NCBI GenBank assembly: GCA_018828385.1
Contig: JAHJVE010000006.1
Location: 1-64,000 of the forward strand
Source: Gammaproteobacteria bacterium
Lineage (GTDB): Bacteria; Pseudomonadota; Gammaproteobacteria; Burkholderiales; Rhodocyclaceae
Direction of reading: 5' to 3'
DNA: 64,000 bases
The notes below the pieces were generated by a model, which did no database searches, was not told where the DNA came from, and was given only the letters and a program-made list of their open reading frames with translations. Shown piece by piece: positions 7,152 to 14,202 of the stretch. Each line of letters starts with the position of its first letter. The first letter of the stretch is position 1. Position numbers and translations under genes: made by a program.

Positions 7152-9800
7152 TCAGCGGGCAGACGGCACGGACAAGGTGGTGGGACGCCCGGCGTCGTCG
7201 CCGTGGTTGGCCTCCGGCGCGCCCTTGAAGCGCAGCAGGCGCAGTGCGTTCAGCGTGACCAGGGCCGTGGCGCCGGTGTCGGCCAGCACGGCAACCCACA
7301 AGCCGGTGATACCCAACACGGTGGTGACCAGGAACAAGCCCTTGAGGCCAATGGCGAATACGACGTTTTGGTGAATGTTGGCCATCGTCGCCCGCGACAG
7401 GGCCACCAGGTGGGCCACGTCCGTGACGCGGCTCTTGAGCAGCGCGGCATCGGCGGTTTCCAGCGCCACGTCCGTGCCGCCGCCCATGGCGATACCCACG
7501 TCGGCGGTCGCCAGGGCCGGCGCGTCGTTGATGCCGTCGCCGACCATCGCCACCTTGGCATCACGCTTCATCTCGTTGACCAAGCGCAGCTTGTCCTGCG
7601 GCAGCAGCTCGGCCTCCCACTCGATGCCCAGCTTGCCGGCGATCGCCTGCGCGGTGCGGCGGTTGTCGCCGGTCAGCATGACCGAGCGCACGCCCATGGC
7701 GTTGAGCTGGGCCACGCCTTCGCGCGCGTCGCGGCGGGGCTCGTCGCGCAGGGCCAGCAGGCCCAGAACGTTCTTGCTGGCTTCGTCGAACAGGACCACC
7801 ACGGTCTTGCCGCCATCCTCCAGCTTGTCGATTTCCCTGCGGTGCGCGGCTGTCAGCGTGGCCGTCTGTTCCGCATGGGCGGGCGATCCGACAGCGAGCG
7901 CACTGCCGTTCACGGTGGCGCGCACCGCCTTGCCGGCAATGGCCGATGCGCCCGTGGCCTGGGGAATCGCCACGTCCAGGCTCTTGGCATGGGCGACAAT
8001 GGCCTTCGCCAAGGGATGGTTTGAGCCGGACTCGACAGCGGCGGCAAGCGCAAGGACCTGTTGATGCTTGAACAGCCCGAAGGGCAGGACCTCGGTGATG
8101 CGCGGCTTGCCCTCGGTCAGCGTGCCAGTCTTGTCGAAGGCAATGGCGCGCACGCGGCCGATGGTTTCCAACGCGTTGCCACCCTTGATCAGCAGGCCCC
8201 GTCGCGTGGCCACCGCAAGGCCCGAGGCGATGGCCGCCGGTGTGGAGAGCACCAGCGCACATGGGCAGGCAATCAACAGCAGTGCGAGGCCGCGGTACAG
8301 CCAGGTACCCCAGTCGCCACCCATGGCAAGTGGCGGAACCACCACGATCAACGCCGCGATGGCCATGACGGCAGGGGTGTAGTAGCGGCTGAACTTTTCG
8401 ATGAAGCGAGCCGTGGGCGCCTTGGAGGACTGCGCCTGCTCCACCAGTTGGATGATGCGAGAAATGGTGTTGTCCGATGCCGTCTTCTCGACTTGTACTT
8501 CGAGCACGCCATCGACGTTGATGGAGCCGGCGAACACGTCGGCACCGATAGCCTTTTGACGCGGTACGGACTCGCCGGTGATAGGCGACTCGTCCAGGCT
8601 GCTTTCACCGCGGAGGATCTTGCCGTCCGCAGGCACCCGGTCACCAGGGCGCACCAGCACGCGGTCGCTCACGCGCAGGGAAGCGGCGGGCACTTCGCGC
8701 TGCCCGCCCGCGGCATCGAGCAGTACCGCCGTCTTAGGCACCAGGGAGGCCAGCGCCTTGATGCCGGCGCGCGCGCGGCCGGCGGCCACGCTTTCCAGCA
8801 GCTCGCCGATCGCGAACAGGAACACCACGGCAGCAGCTTCCTCGGCCTCGCCTATCACGAGCGCGCCCAGCGAGGCGACGACCATCAGCGTTTCGATAGA
8901 GAACGGCGAGCCTGACACAGCCAGCGCGAAGGCTTTGCGAGCGAACGGCAGCACGCCCGCGATCACCGCAGCGGCGAAGATCCATTCAGCGTAGCCAGGA
9001 ACGAACTGCGCGATCGCGTAGGCCGAGCCCATCAGGCCGCCCAGGCCCAGCACGTGCTTGCCTTTCTTCGTCTGCCACCAGCGCTGATGGCGCGCCGTCG
9101 ATGCTGCTGCTGGGGCCGCGGGTGCTGAGCCATCATGGCGGCGCACGTCGGAGACGCCGAAGCCCAGGCTCTTGATGGTCTTCTCGATGTGGCCGAGCTG
9201 CGTGGGGCCGCCAGACGCGAGCGTCAATTCCAGCGTTTCTGCGGTGAAGTTTATGCGGGCATCGGACACGCCATCCATGCGAGCGAGCGCCGTTTCGATC
9301 TTGCCGACGCAACTGGCGCAGTCCATGCCCTCGACGCGCATGGACACGTTGGGGGGCGTGCTGGGTGCTCCACGGGAGGCAGAGGCCGGCGCATGGTCAT
9401 GCCCGCTGCAGGCCCCGTGATCGTGACCGTGGTCATGGGCATGGCCGTGAGCATGGCCATGCCCATGGTCATGGTGGCCGCCGCAGCCGGCGTGGTCATG
9501 CGCGTGGGCCGCATGGCGCGGTGCAGGTGCTGCGGACATTTCCGACGCGGGCAGTGCCTGCACGTCGAAGCCCAGGGACCGGATTTTCTTGGCAATGTCG
9601 CGTGCAGTATTTCGGCTACTTGTGCTGCGCGTCAACGTCAGCGTCTCATTTGTAAAATTAACCTGTACATTTGATACGCCATCAATTCGACCAAGCGCTG
9701 TTTCAATCTTGCCGACGCAACTGGCGCAATCCATACCTTCGACCCGAAAGCCCAGTTGTTCGTCCTGCGCTCCTGTGCCGTCCAATGTTTCCAAAGACAT
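7152..9800 (-). CDS. cadA: Zn/Cd/Pb-exporting P1B-type ATPase (CadA/ZntA-like) with two HMA domains
   Basis: The 882-residue pump has two heavy-metal-associated domains with GMDCASC motifs (Cys25/28 and Cys161/164), joined by a linker at about residues 94-136 packed with His-Asp/His-Gly pairs. The core has the CPC metal motif (512-514), the phosphorylated Asp556 in DKTGTLTEG, an SGSNHP motif and the C-terminal helix VLADTGATALVTLNALRLL, whose aspartate marks the divalent (P1B-2, Zn/Cd/Pb) class rather than copper. The start at 9800 is set by AGGAGA seven bases upstream and yields the first HMA domain. An ArsR-type operator lies at 9868-9900. It would export divalent metal from cytoplasm to periplasm. 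Confidence 0.95.
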   Translation of the reverse strand: MSLETLDGTGAQDEQLGFRVEGMDCASCVGKIETALGRIDGVSNVQVNFTNETLTLTRSTSSRNTARDIAKKIRSLGFDVQALPASEMSAAPAPRHAAHAHDHAGCGGHHDHGHGHAHGHAHDHGHDHGACSGHDHAPASASRGAPSTPPNVSMRVEGMDCASCVGKIETALARMDGVSDARINFTAETLELTLASGGPTQLGHIEKTIKSLGFGVSDVRRHDGSAPAAPAAASTARHQRWWQTKKGKHVLGLGGLMGSAYAIAQFVPGYAEWIFAAAVIAGVLPFARKAFALAVSGSPFSIETLMVVASLGALVIGEAEEAAAVVFLFAIGELLESVAAGRARAGIKALASLVPKTAVLLDAAGGQREVPAASLRVSDRVLVRPGDRVPADGKILRGESSLDESPITGESVPRQKAIGADVFAGSINVDGVLEVQVEKTASDNTISRIIQLVEQAQSSKAPTARFIEKFSRYYTPAVMAIAALIVVVPPLAMGGDWGTWLYRGLALLLIACPCALVLSTPAAIASGLAVATRRGLLIKGGNALETIGRVRAIAFDKTGTLTEGKPRITEVLPFGLFKHQQVLALAAAVESGSNHPLAKAIVAHAKSLDVAIPQATGASAIAGKAVRATVNGSALAVGSPAHAEQTATLTAAHRREIDKLEDGGKTVVVLFDEASKNVLGLLALRDEPRRDAREGVAQLNAMGVRSVMLTGDNRRTAQAIAGKLGIEWEAELLPQDKLRLVNEMKRDAKVAMVGDGINDAPALATADVGIAMGGGTDVALETADAALLKSRVTDVAHLVALSRATMANIHQNVVFAIGLKGLFLVTTVLGITGLWVAVLADTGATALVTLNALRLLRFKGAPEANHGDDAGRPTTLSVPSAR

Positions 9801-9867
9801 ATCAATCTCCTGGTTCTCTGAGTAATCGCCGTGGCAGGACGCACAAATCAGCGATCGGAATGTTATG

Positions 9868-9900
9868 CAAACACATGAACACTTGTTTGTATGTTTATTC
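9868..9900. promoter_or_regulatory. Candidate ArsR/SmtB-type operator before the Zn/Cd ATPase
   Basis: This AT-rich element contains CACATGAACA followed by TTGTTTGTATG and ends in TTTATTC. One half-site matches the CACATGAA half of the other island operators exactly; the second is degenerate. It sits 68-100 bases upstream of the cadA start. Assignment rests on similarity to the sites at 10,607-10,641 and 12,247-12,280. Confidence 0.5.
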
Positions 9901-9966
9901 AAAAAAAAGAAAGAATCTCTTTCTGGCTGAACCATCCGACCGCTGCTTTATGCAGCTGCCATTAAG

Positions 9967-10536
9967 TCATTTTTTGTTGCGCAGCATCTGGTAGGTTTCA
10001 AATGCGGTGCGGTAGGCATCACTATAGGTATCAGGCGTCTGCTCACCAGCCCAGAATCCAGCCATTCCCGCAACCTGCCAATCTGCCAAATCACTCTTTA
10101 CTTGAGCACGAGTCAATGCCACCGGAGCCTTGTAAGCCGCACCCAGCTTGAGCTGGAGATAGCTCTCGTAGGCTTGTTGGTAGGCTTGGGTGTGCGAAGC
10201 GGTGGTGATTCCGCGCGAGGTGAACGCGTGCATGCCGGAGATTTTCCACAGTTCCAAATCAGCCATCACTTCAGCACGAGTCTTTCCTGCTGAGGGCGCC
10301 TGATACATATCACCTTGGGTCAATTGCAAGTAGCGCTGAAAGGCAGCCTGGTATTGAGGGCTGAACGTATCCGGGCCGCTTTCGCCGCGAGACAACGCTT
10401 CCAGCCCAGATTGCCTCCAAGCAGCCAGATCCTCCTGGACCTGTTGCCGTGTCATATCTGCGGCGAACGGTTGAGCGTTTACTCCAGCAGCAAAAAGTGC
10501 GGAAAGCAGAACAGCAAAGCGAATTTTCTTGGACAT
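9967..10536 (-). CDS. Secreted protein with three DUF4148-like repeats
   Basis: The protein has 189 residues. A signal peptide (MSKKIRFAVLLSALFAAGVNA) is followed by three tandem repeats of about 44-56 residues, beginning near residues 29, 86 and 142. Each has the pattern TR-x2-V-x2-DL-x2-W-x3-GM/L and later a Y-x2-[AT]F/Y-x-[RTS]Y segment. DUF4148 proteins are common in Burkholderiales and have no assigned biochemical role. AAGGAG about nine bases upstream fixes the ATG at 10,536. It lies between the Zn/Cd ATPase and czcD-arsR, with the same type of operator at 10,607-10,641, so it appears to be a metal-regulon member; a periplasmic metal buffering or envelope role would be a guess. Confidence 0.85.
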   Translation of the reverse strand: MSKKIRFAVLLSALFAAGVNAQPFAADMTRQQVQEDLAAWRQSGLEALSRGESGPDTFSPQYQAAFQRYLQLTQGDMYQAPSAGKTRAEVMADLELWKISGMHAFTSRGITTASHTQAYQQAYESYLQLKLGAAYKAPVALTRAQVKSDLADWQVAGMAGFWAGEQTPDTYSDAYRTAFETYQMLRNKK

Positions 10537-10606
10537 GGTCAATACTCCTTGACGTTAAAAATAATGGCGTGGTCCTTACGCCTTTCGGATACCCCGTAGA
10601 CAAATA

Positions 10607-10641
10607 ATAACACACATGAAGATATGTTCAAGTGTTTATTT
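10607..10641. promoter_or_regulatory. ArsR/SmtB-type operator before the DUF4148 gene
   Basis: CACATGAA-GATATG-TTCAAGTG forms an inverted repeat with one mismatch, flanked by further partly symmetric AATAACA/TGTTTATT arms. It lies about 70-105 bases upstream of the DUF4148 start. The half-sites match those before czcD-arsR, whose adjacent repressor is the likely binder. Confidence 0.65.
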
Positions 10642-10713
10642 TTAGAGTGCTTTTTGCTTGGGGTCTTCTAGGCATTCAGCAAGGCGCGCCGGTGTCTCTC
10701 TAGATTGATAGCC

Positions 10714-10743
10714 AAAAAAAGCCTACCCCTTGAAGGCGTAGGC
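10714..10743 (-). terminator. Intrinsic terminator after arsR
   Basis: On the reverse strand GCCTACGCC pairs with GGGGTAGGC (one mismatch) across a short TTCAA loop, followed directly by seven T. It lies 23 bases beyond the arsR stop and closes the czcD-arsR transcript. Confidence 0.8.
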
Positions 10744-10765
10744 CGGCGCGCACTCACATGTTCAG

Positions 10766-11143
10766 TCAATCGTCGTGTCTGTCCTCCGAAATGTGAACCG
10801 CCATGTCCTGGAGTACCTGGCTGACGTGCTGGTCGGCAATGCCGTAGAAGATGTGCTTGGCTTGGCGCTCGCCGCGCACGAGGCGCGCGCCGCGCAACAG
10901 GCGCAGGTGATGGCTGACCAAGGACTGCGACAGGTCTAGCGAGCCAGCAATGTCGCCCACTGCGACCGATCCGCGCATGCACTGCAACAGGATTTTCAAT
11001 CGCGATTGGTCGCCCAGCAGGCGGAAGGTCTCTGCCAGAACAGCGACGTCACTTTGCGATAGTGCGAGGACATCAGTGGTCGTGCCGTGGTTAGAGGTCG
11101 AACATTGCACAATAGCGGCGCTGGTGGTTTTGCGGGATGTCAT
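10766..11143 (-). CDS. ArsR/SmtB-family metal-sensing repressor (zinc-type alpha-5 site)
   Basis: The 125-residue winged-helix repressor has recognition helix LSQSLVSHHLRLLRGARLV. The final helix keeps Asp104, His106, His117 and Glu120, which coincide with the alpha-5 zinc ligands of SmtB and match CzrA spacing; no ArsR- or CadC-type CxC pair is present. This predicts release from DNA on Zn, Co or possibly Cd. GAGGG lies upstream of the ATG at 11,143. The gene follows czcD by 43 bases and is probably co-transcribed from the operator-promoter at 12,247-12,280, giving negative autoregulation. A paralogue lies at 22,484-22,840. Confidence 0.92.
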   Translation of the reverse strand: MTSRKTTSAAIVQCSTSNHGTTTDVLALSQSDVAVLAETFRLLGDQSRLKILLQCMRGSVAVGDIAGSLDLSQSLVSHHLRLLRGARLVRGERQAKHIFYGIADQHVSQVLQDMAVHISEDRHDD

Positions 11144-11186
11144 GGATTCAAACCCTCAAGTGAACTGCGAACCGTCTAGCACGGCC

Positions 11187-12209
11187 TCAATGCTTGTGAC
11201 CGGGAGCGGAGTGGTCATGGTCATGATTGTGCTCACTGTGGTCGTGGCCGCTGTGGTCCTGACGGCCTGTCGTGGGTTGCAGGCTGCAGATGTTCTCGTC
11301 AGCCTCCGAGTTCCAGTCGATTCCGACTGTGGCGTGTTCGATGCTGAACTGCTCTCGCAGCACCGCCTCGACGCGCTTGACCACAGCTCGCGCCTCCTCG
11401 TCCACGTTGGGTCGAACGTGTAGCGTGGCCATCGTGCGACCGGAAGTGAGTTGCCACACGTGAACATGGCTGACAGCCGCCAGGCCGGGCACAGTGCTCA
11501 TCAGGCCTTGTTCCACCTTTTCCGGCGAAGCGTCCTCTGGCGCACCCTCCAACAGGATATGGATCGACTTGGCCAGGAGCTTCCAGGCGCTGCGCAGAAT
11601 CAACGCCGCTACTAGAACCGACAGGATGGGGTCGATCGGAGTCCAGCCGGTGAAGTAGATGACGATCGCTGCAACGATGGCGCCGACAGAGCCGAGCAGG
11701 TCACCCATCACGTGGAGGATGGCACCTTTCACATTGACGTGATCGGTTTCGCCGCGGGTCATGATCCACAGCACGAGGACGTTGATCAGTAAGCCGAGCA
11801 CGGCGACGATCATCATCGGGCCGGCGAGGATGACGGGCGGCGCCTGCAGCCGCTCCCACGCCTCGTAGGCGATCCATGCGACGATCGCGAACAGGGTCAC
11901 GGCGTTCAGGAAGCCGGCGATGACCTCGAAGCGCAGGTAACCGAATGTGCGTTTGCTGTCGGCTGCGCGGCGACCGAATCGGAAGGCAGCGTAAGCCAGG
12001 GCAAGTGCCACGGCGTCGGTCAGCATGTGGCCAGCATCGGCAAGTAGGGCTAGCGAGCCCGACAGCACGCCGCCGACAGCTTCCACGAGCATGAAGCCGA
12101 AGATCAGGAAGAAGGAAACCAGAACCTTGCGCTCGTTGGCGCTCGTCACTGTGGGGGTGTGGTCGTGATCATGGTCGTGACCATGGTCATGTGCATTGGA
12201 TTGGGACAT
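11187..12209 (-). CDS. czcD: Cation diffusion facilitator, CzcD family
   Basis: The protein has 340 residues and six transmembrane helices. Zinc-transport residues lie in helices 2 and 5 (HMLTD and HVMGD), typical of Zn-CDF transporters. Both ends are His/Asp-rich: an N-terminal HDHGHDHDHDH stretch and a C-terminal tail ending HSAPGHKH. A cytoplasmic domain follows helix 6 (VSHVHVWQLTSG). It exports Zn, Co or Cd to the periplasm by proton exchange, where the CzcCBA complex encoded nearby can expel the metal. First gene of a czcD-arsR unit. Confidence 0.94.
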   Translation of the reverse strand: MSQSNAHDHGHDHDHDHTPTVTSANERKVLVSFFLIFGFMLVEAVGGVLSGSLALLADAGHMLTDAVALALAYAAFRFGRRAADSKRTFGYLRFEVIAGFLNAVTLFAIVAWIAYEAWERLQAPPVILAGPMMIVAVLGLLINVLVLWIMTRGETDHVNVKGAILHVMGDLLGSVGAIVAAIVIYFTGWTPIDPILSVLVAALILRSAWKLLAKSIHILLEGAPEDASPEKVEQGLMSTVPGLAAVSHVHVWQLTSGRTMATLHVRPNVDEEARAVVKRVEAVLREQFSIEHATVGIDWNSEADENICSLQPTTGRQDHSGHDHSEHNHDHDHSAPGHKH

Positions 12210-12246
12210 GGGCGCCTCTGCTGGTTGAGTGTTTGACTATGGCGAA

Positions 12247-12280
12247 ATATAACACATGAATATGTGTTCATGTGATATAT
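12247..12280. promoter_or_regulatory. ArsR/SmtB-type operator controlling czcD-arsR
   Basis: This is the best copy of the island's recurring operator. ATATAACACATGAA and TTCATGTGATATAT are inverted arms differing at one position, separated by TATGTG. It sits 38-71 bases upstream of the czcD ATG and just past the stop of the neighbouring MFS gene. Symmetry and half-site match the 12-2-12 style operators of SmtB/CzrA-type repressors. Confidence 0.75.
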
Positions 12281-12342
12281 TTTCGCTCACCCTTCTCAGC
12301 CTCCGAAGCCATGCGTTGTGATGCCGCAACGAGAAAATGTGC

Positions 12343-13653
12343 CTATCCTTTCGGCCAGATACGGTGCAGGTCATCCAGAATCAGCTGGTGATGGTGCCTG
12401 CCTTGGTCTGCGTGTGTGCGTAAATGAGGGTGATCCGGCGGCAAGCTGGGGTGGTCATGCGCCACGTCAGAAGGGTCGCTGGCCGGCCACAGCCAGAGCG
12501 TCAGCGCCACGCCGGCCAAGCCGACCAGGGACATGACAATGAAGGTCGATGGCAAGCCCATGACCGCGCCGAAGCGGCCGGCAAGTGGGTAGCAGATGAG
12601 CCAACAGGCGTGCGACAGCGCGAAGTGTGCCGCGAAGATCGCAGGACGGTCCTCGGCATGGGCCGAGCGGCGCAGAAGACGGCCGGATGGCGTTTGCGCC
12701 ACGCTGTAGCCAAAGCCGATGATCAACCACAGCGGCAGCAACAATGCATAGCTCGGCAGCAGTGCGCCGATCCCCGTGCCCACGACCAGTACGGTAGCGC
12801 CGGTGAGCATCGCGGTTCGGTCGGCCACCTTTTCCAGTAAGGATGGCAGAACGAAGGCTGCCACCATCGAACCGCCTCCGAATGCCGCCAGTGCCGACGC
12901 CACTTCGACCTCGCCTAGGCCAAAGCGCGCCTTCACGAGAACCACCGTGTTCACGATCACCATGGCGCCCGCCGCCGAGACGGCCAAGCTGATCGCCAGC
13001 AGGCCCCGCAGGCGTGGCGTAGCGAGATAGATGCGTGTGCCGCGGGTCGTGCGATCCCAAATGCCGCGGCGCGGTCCGGGAATAGTTGTGGGCAACCGCA
13101 CGCTGACCACGAGCGCGGCTGAAACGAGGAAACCGAGCACTGTTCCCGCGAACAGGTTGTGAAAGCTGATGACGGTCAGCAGCGCAGCAGCCAGCATCGG
13201 GGAAATCAGGCTTTCCAGGTCATAGGCCAGCCGGGACAGCGACAGCGCCTTCGTGTAGTCCTCTTCATCGGGAAGGATGTCCGGGATAGTGGCTTGGAAA
13301 GTCGGCGTGAAGCCGGCGGATGCCGCTTGCAGGACAAAGATCAGCAGATAGATCTGCCAGACCTCGGTGACAAAGGGCAAACAGATCGCGACAACCGCTC
13401 GTACCAGGTCCAGCGCTACGAGCAATGACCGTCGCGGGAACTGGTCGGCGAAGGCCTGTGCGACTGGAGCGACTCCCACATAGGCCAGCATCTTGATAGC
13501 CAGCGCCGACCCGAGCACCGCACCTGCATCGGCCCCGGCCAGCTCGTAGGCAAGTAGGCCGAGCGCTACCGTCATCAGGCCTGTGCCGACGAGTGCGATC
13601 ACCTGCGCGGTGAACAGGTGGCGGTAGGTGCGGTTCTTTAGGACGGAGAGCAT
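12343..13653 (-). CDS. MFS metal exporter with His-rich tail (NreB/NcrB-like nickel/cobalt exporter)
   Basis: The protein has 436 residues and about twelve hydrophobic helices, starting MLSVLKNRTYRHLFTAQVIAL. The MFS loop appears as FADQFPRRSLLVALDLVRA. The C-terminal tail is rich in histidine (HDHPSLPPDHPHLRTH and GRHHHQ), as in NreB nickel exporters. It follows an RcnR/CsoR-type regulator gene by nine bases on the same strand. Transport of Ni/Co is inferred from the tail and the regulator; MFS sequence alone does not fix the metal. Confidence 0.85.
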   Translation of the reverse strand: MLSVLKNRTYRHLFTAQVIALVGTGLMTVALGLLAYELAGADAGAVLGSALAIKMLAYVGVAPVAQAFADQFPRRSLLVALDLVRAVVAICLPFVTEVWQIYLLIFVLQAASAGFTPTFQATIPDILPDEEDYTKALSLSRLAYDLESLISPMLAAALLTVISFHNLFAGTVLGFLVSAALVVSVRLPTTIPGPRRGIWDRTTRGTRIYLATPRLRGLLAISLAVSAAGAMVIVNTVVLVKARFGLGEVEVASALAAFGGGSMVAAFVLPSLLEKVADRTAMLTGATVLVVGTGIGALLPSYALLLPLWLIIGFGYSVAQTPSGRLLRRSAHAEDRPAIFAAHFALSHACWLICYPLAGRFGAVMGLPSTFIVMSLVGLAGVALTLWLWPASDPSDVAHDHPSLPPDHPHLRTHADQGRHHHQLILDDLHRIWPKG

Positions 13654-13662
13654 CGAGAGACC

Positions 13663-13920
13663 TCAGAGCAGTCTGGTTAGCGCCTTCATTTCGGCTAGAA
13701 CGGAGTCCTCATCATGAGATAGGCAGTGGTCGATGTGGTCATGGATCAGGACGCGCTTGGCCGCTGTGACGGCGCTCTCCACCGCAGCGAGCTGGCGAGC
13801 GATGTCCAGGCAGGTTTCTTCTCCTTCGATCATCCCGATGACGTGTCGCAGATGACCCTCGGCGCGCTTGAGCCGTTTCACGAGATCTGGGTGGCTGGTG
13901 TGCTTGTGCATCTCTTTCAT
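13663..13920 (-). CDS. RcnR/CsoR-family (DUF156) metal-sensing repressor
   Basis: The small all-helical repressor starts MKEMHKHTSHPDLVKRLKRA (85 residues) or three codons later at MHKH. It has a single Cys in EGEETCLDIARQ and histidines in LIHDHIDHCL, together with N-terminal histidines. This is close to the His-Cys-His-His metal site of RcnR (Ni/Co) rather than the Cys-rich copper site of CsoR. No clear ribosome-binding site precedes the ATG. The C/G-rich palindrome at 13,929-13,951, a typical operator for this family, starts nine bases upstream of the start codon. Likely derepresses itself and the downstream exporter on nickel or cobalt. Confidence 0.88.
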   Translation of the reverse strand: MKEMHKHTSHPDLVKRLKRAEGHLRHVIGMIEGEETCLDIARQLAAVESAVTAAKRVLIHDHIDHCLSHDEDSVLAEMKALTRLL

Positions 13921-13928
13921 GCAGCAAT

Positions 13929-13951
13929 CATATCCCCCCCCGGGGGATATG
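13929..13951. promoter_or_regulatory. RcnR/CsoR-type operator
   Basis: CATATCCCCC and GGGGGATATG form inverted arms around three further C. DUF156 repressors such as RcnR, InrS and FrmR bind AT-flanked G/C tracts of this form. It lies immediately upstream of the rcnR-like gene, which argues for autoregulation. Confidence 0.75.
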
Positions 13952-13987
13952 CTCAAGGAGTCTGCATAGCTGTTTGCGCAGTGGATT

Positions 13988-14046
13988 AGCACCACCTCGC
14001 CTCTCGATGTCTTGCGCCCGACGCCCTCTCTAAGGCGATTGGTGCT
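13988..14046. repeat. Interrupted inverted repeat in the divergent rcnR-like/czcC region
   Basis: AGCACCA-CCT-CGCCT at 13,988-14,002 is mirrored by AGGCG-AT-TGGTGCT at 14,033-14,046, with 30 bases between. It lies in the gap between the leftward regulator and the rightward czc operon. It could be a cruciform, a spaced operator, or chance. Confidence 0.35.
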
Positions 14047-14071
14047 CAAAGGATGTAAGGTTTTCTTTCCC

Positions 14072-14105
14072 ATTCATATGAATAGATATACAATTGTTCA
14101 TATCT
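14072..14105. promoter_or_regulatory. Degenerate ArsR-type operator region before czcCBA
   Basis: An AT-rich island in GC-rich DNA holds TTCATATGAA (14,073-14,082) and AGATAT-N10-ATATCT (14,084-14,105), the latter containing TGAACAATTG on the reverse strand. It is 97 bases upstream of the first czc gene. It resembles, but does not match well, the czcD operator. Confidence 0.45.
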
Positions 14106-14202
14106 AAGCCAGTGAACAGTGGCTTTTCAACGACAAGCACTTGCTCGGAAAGAGAACACCCAGCCGGGGGTAAGTACTGATGCAACACCGATGGAGAATT
14201 GA

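Noticed and set aside
6063..8024. Forward open frame of 653 codons across the adaptor and cadA 3' end
   Set aside because: It crosses two well-supported reverse genes and an intergenic promoter; composition is that of a shadow frame.
9410..9510. Short repeated CATGGTC/CATGGCC units resembling a tandem repeat or CRISPR-like array
   Set aside because: They encode the His-Asp/His-Gly linker of the cadA product in frame; no regular spacer-repeat structure.
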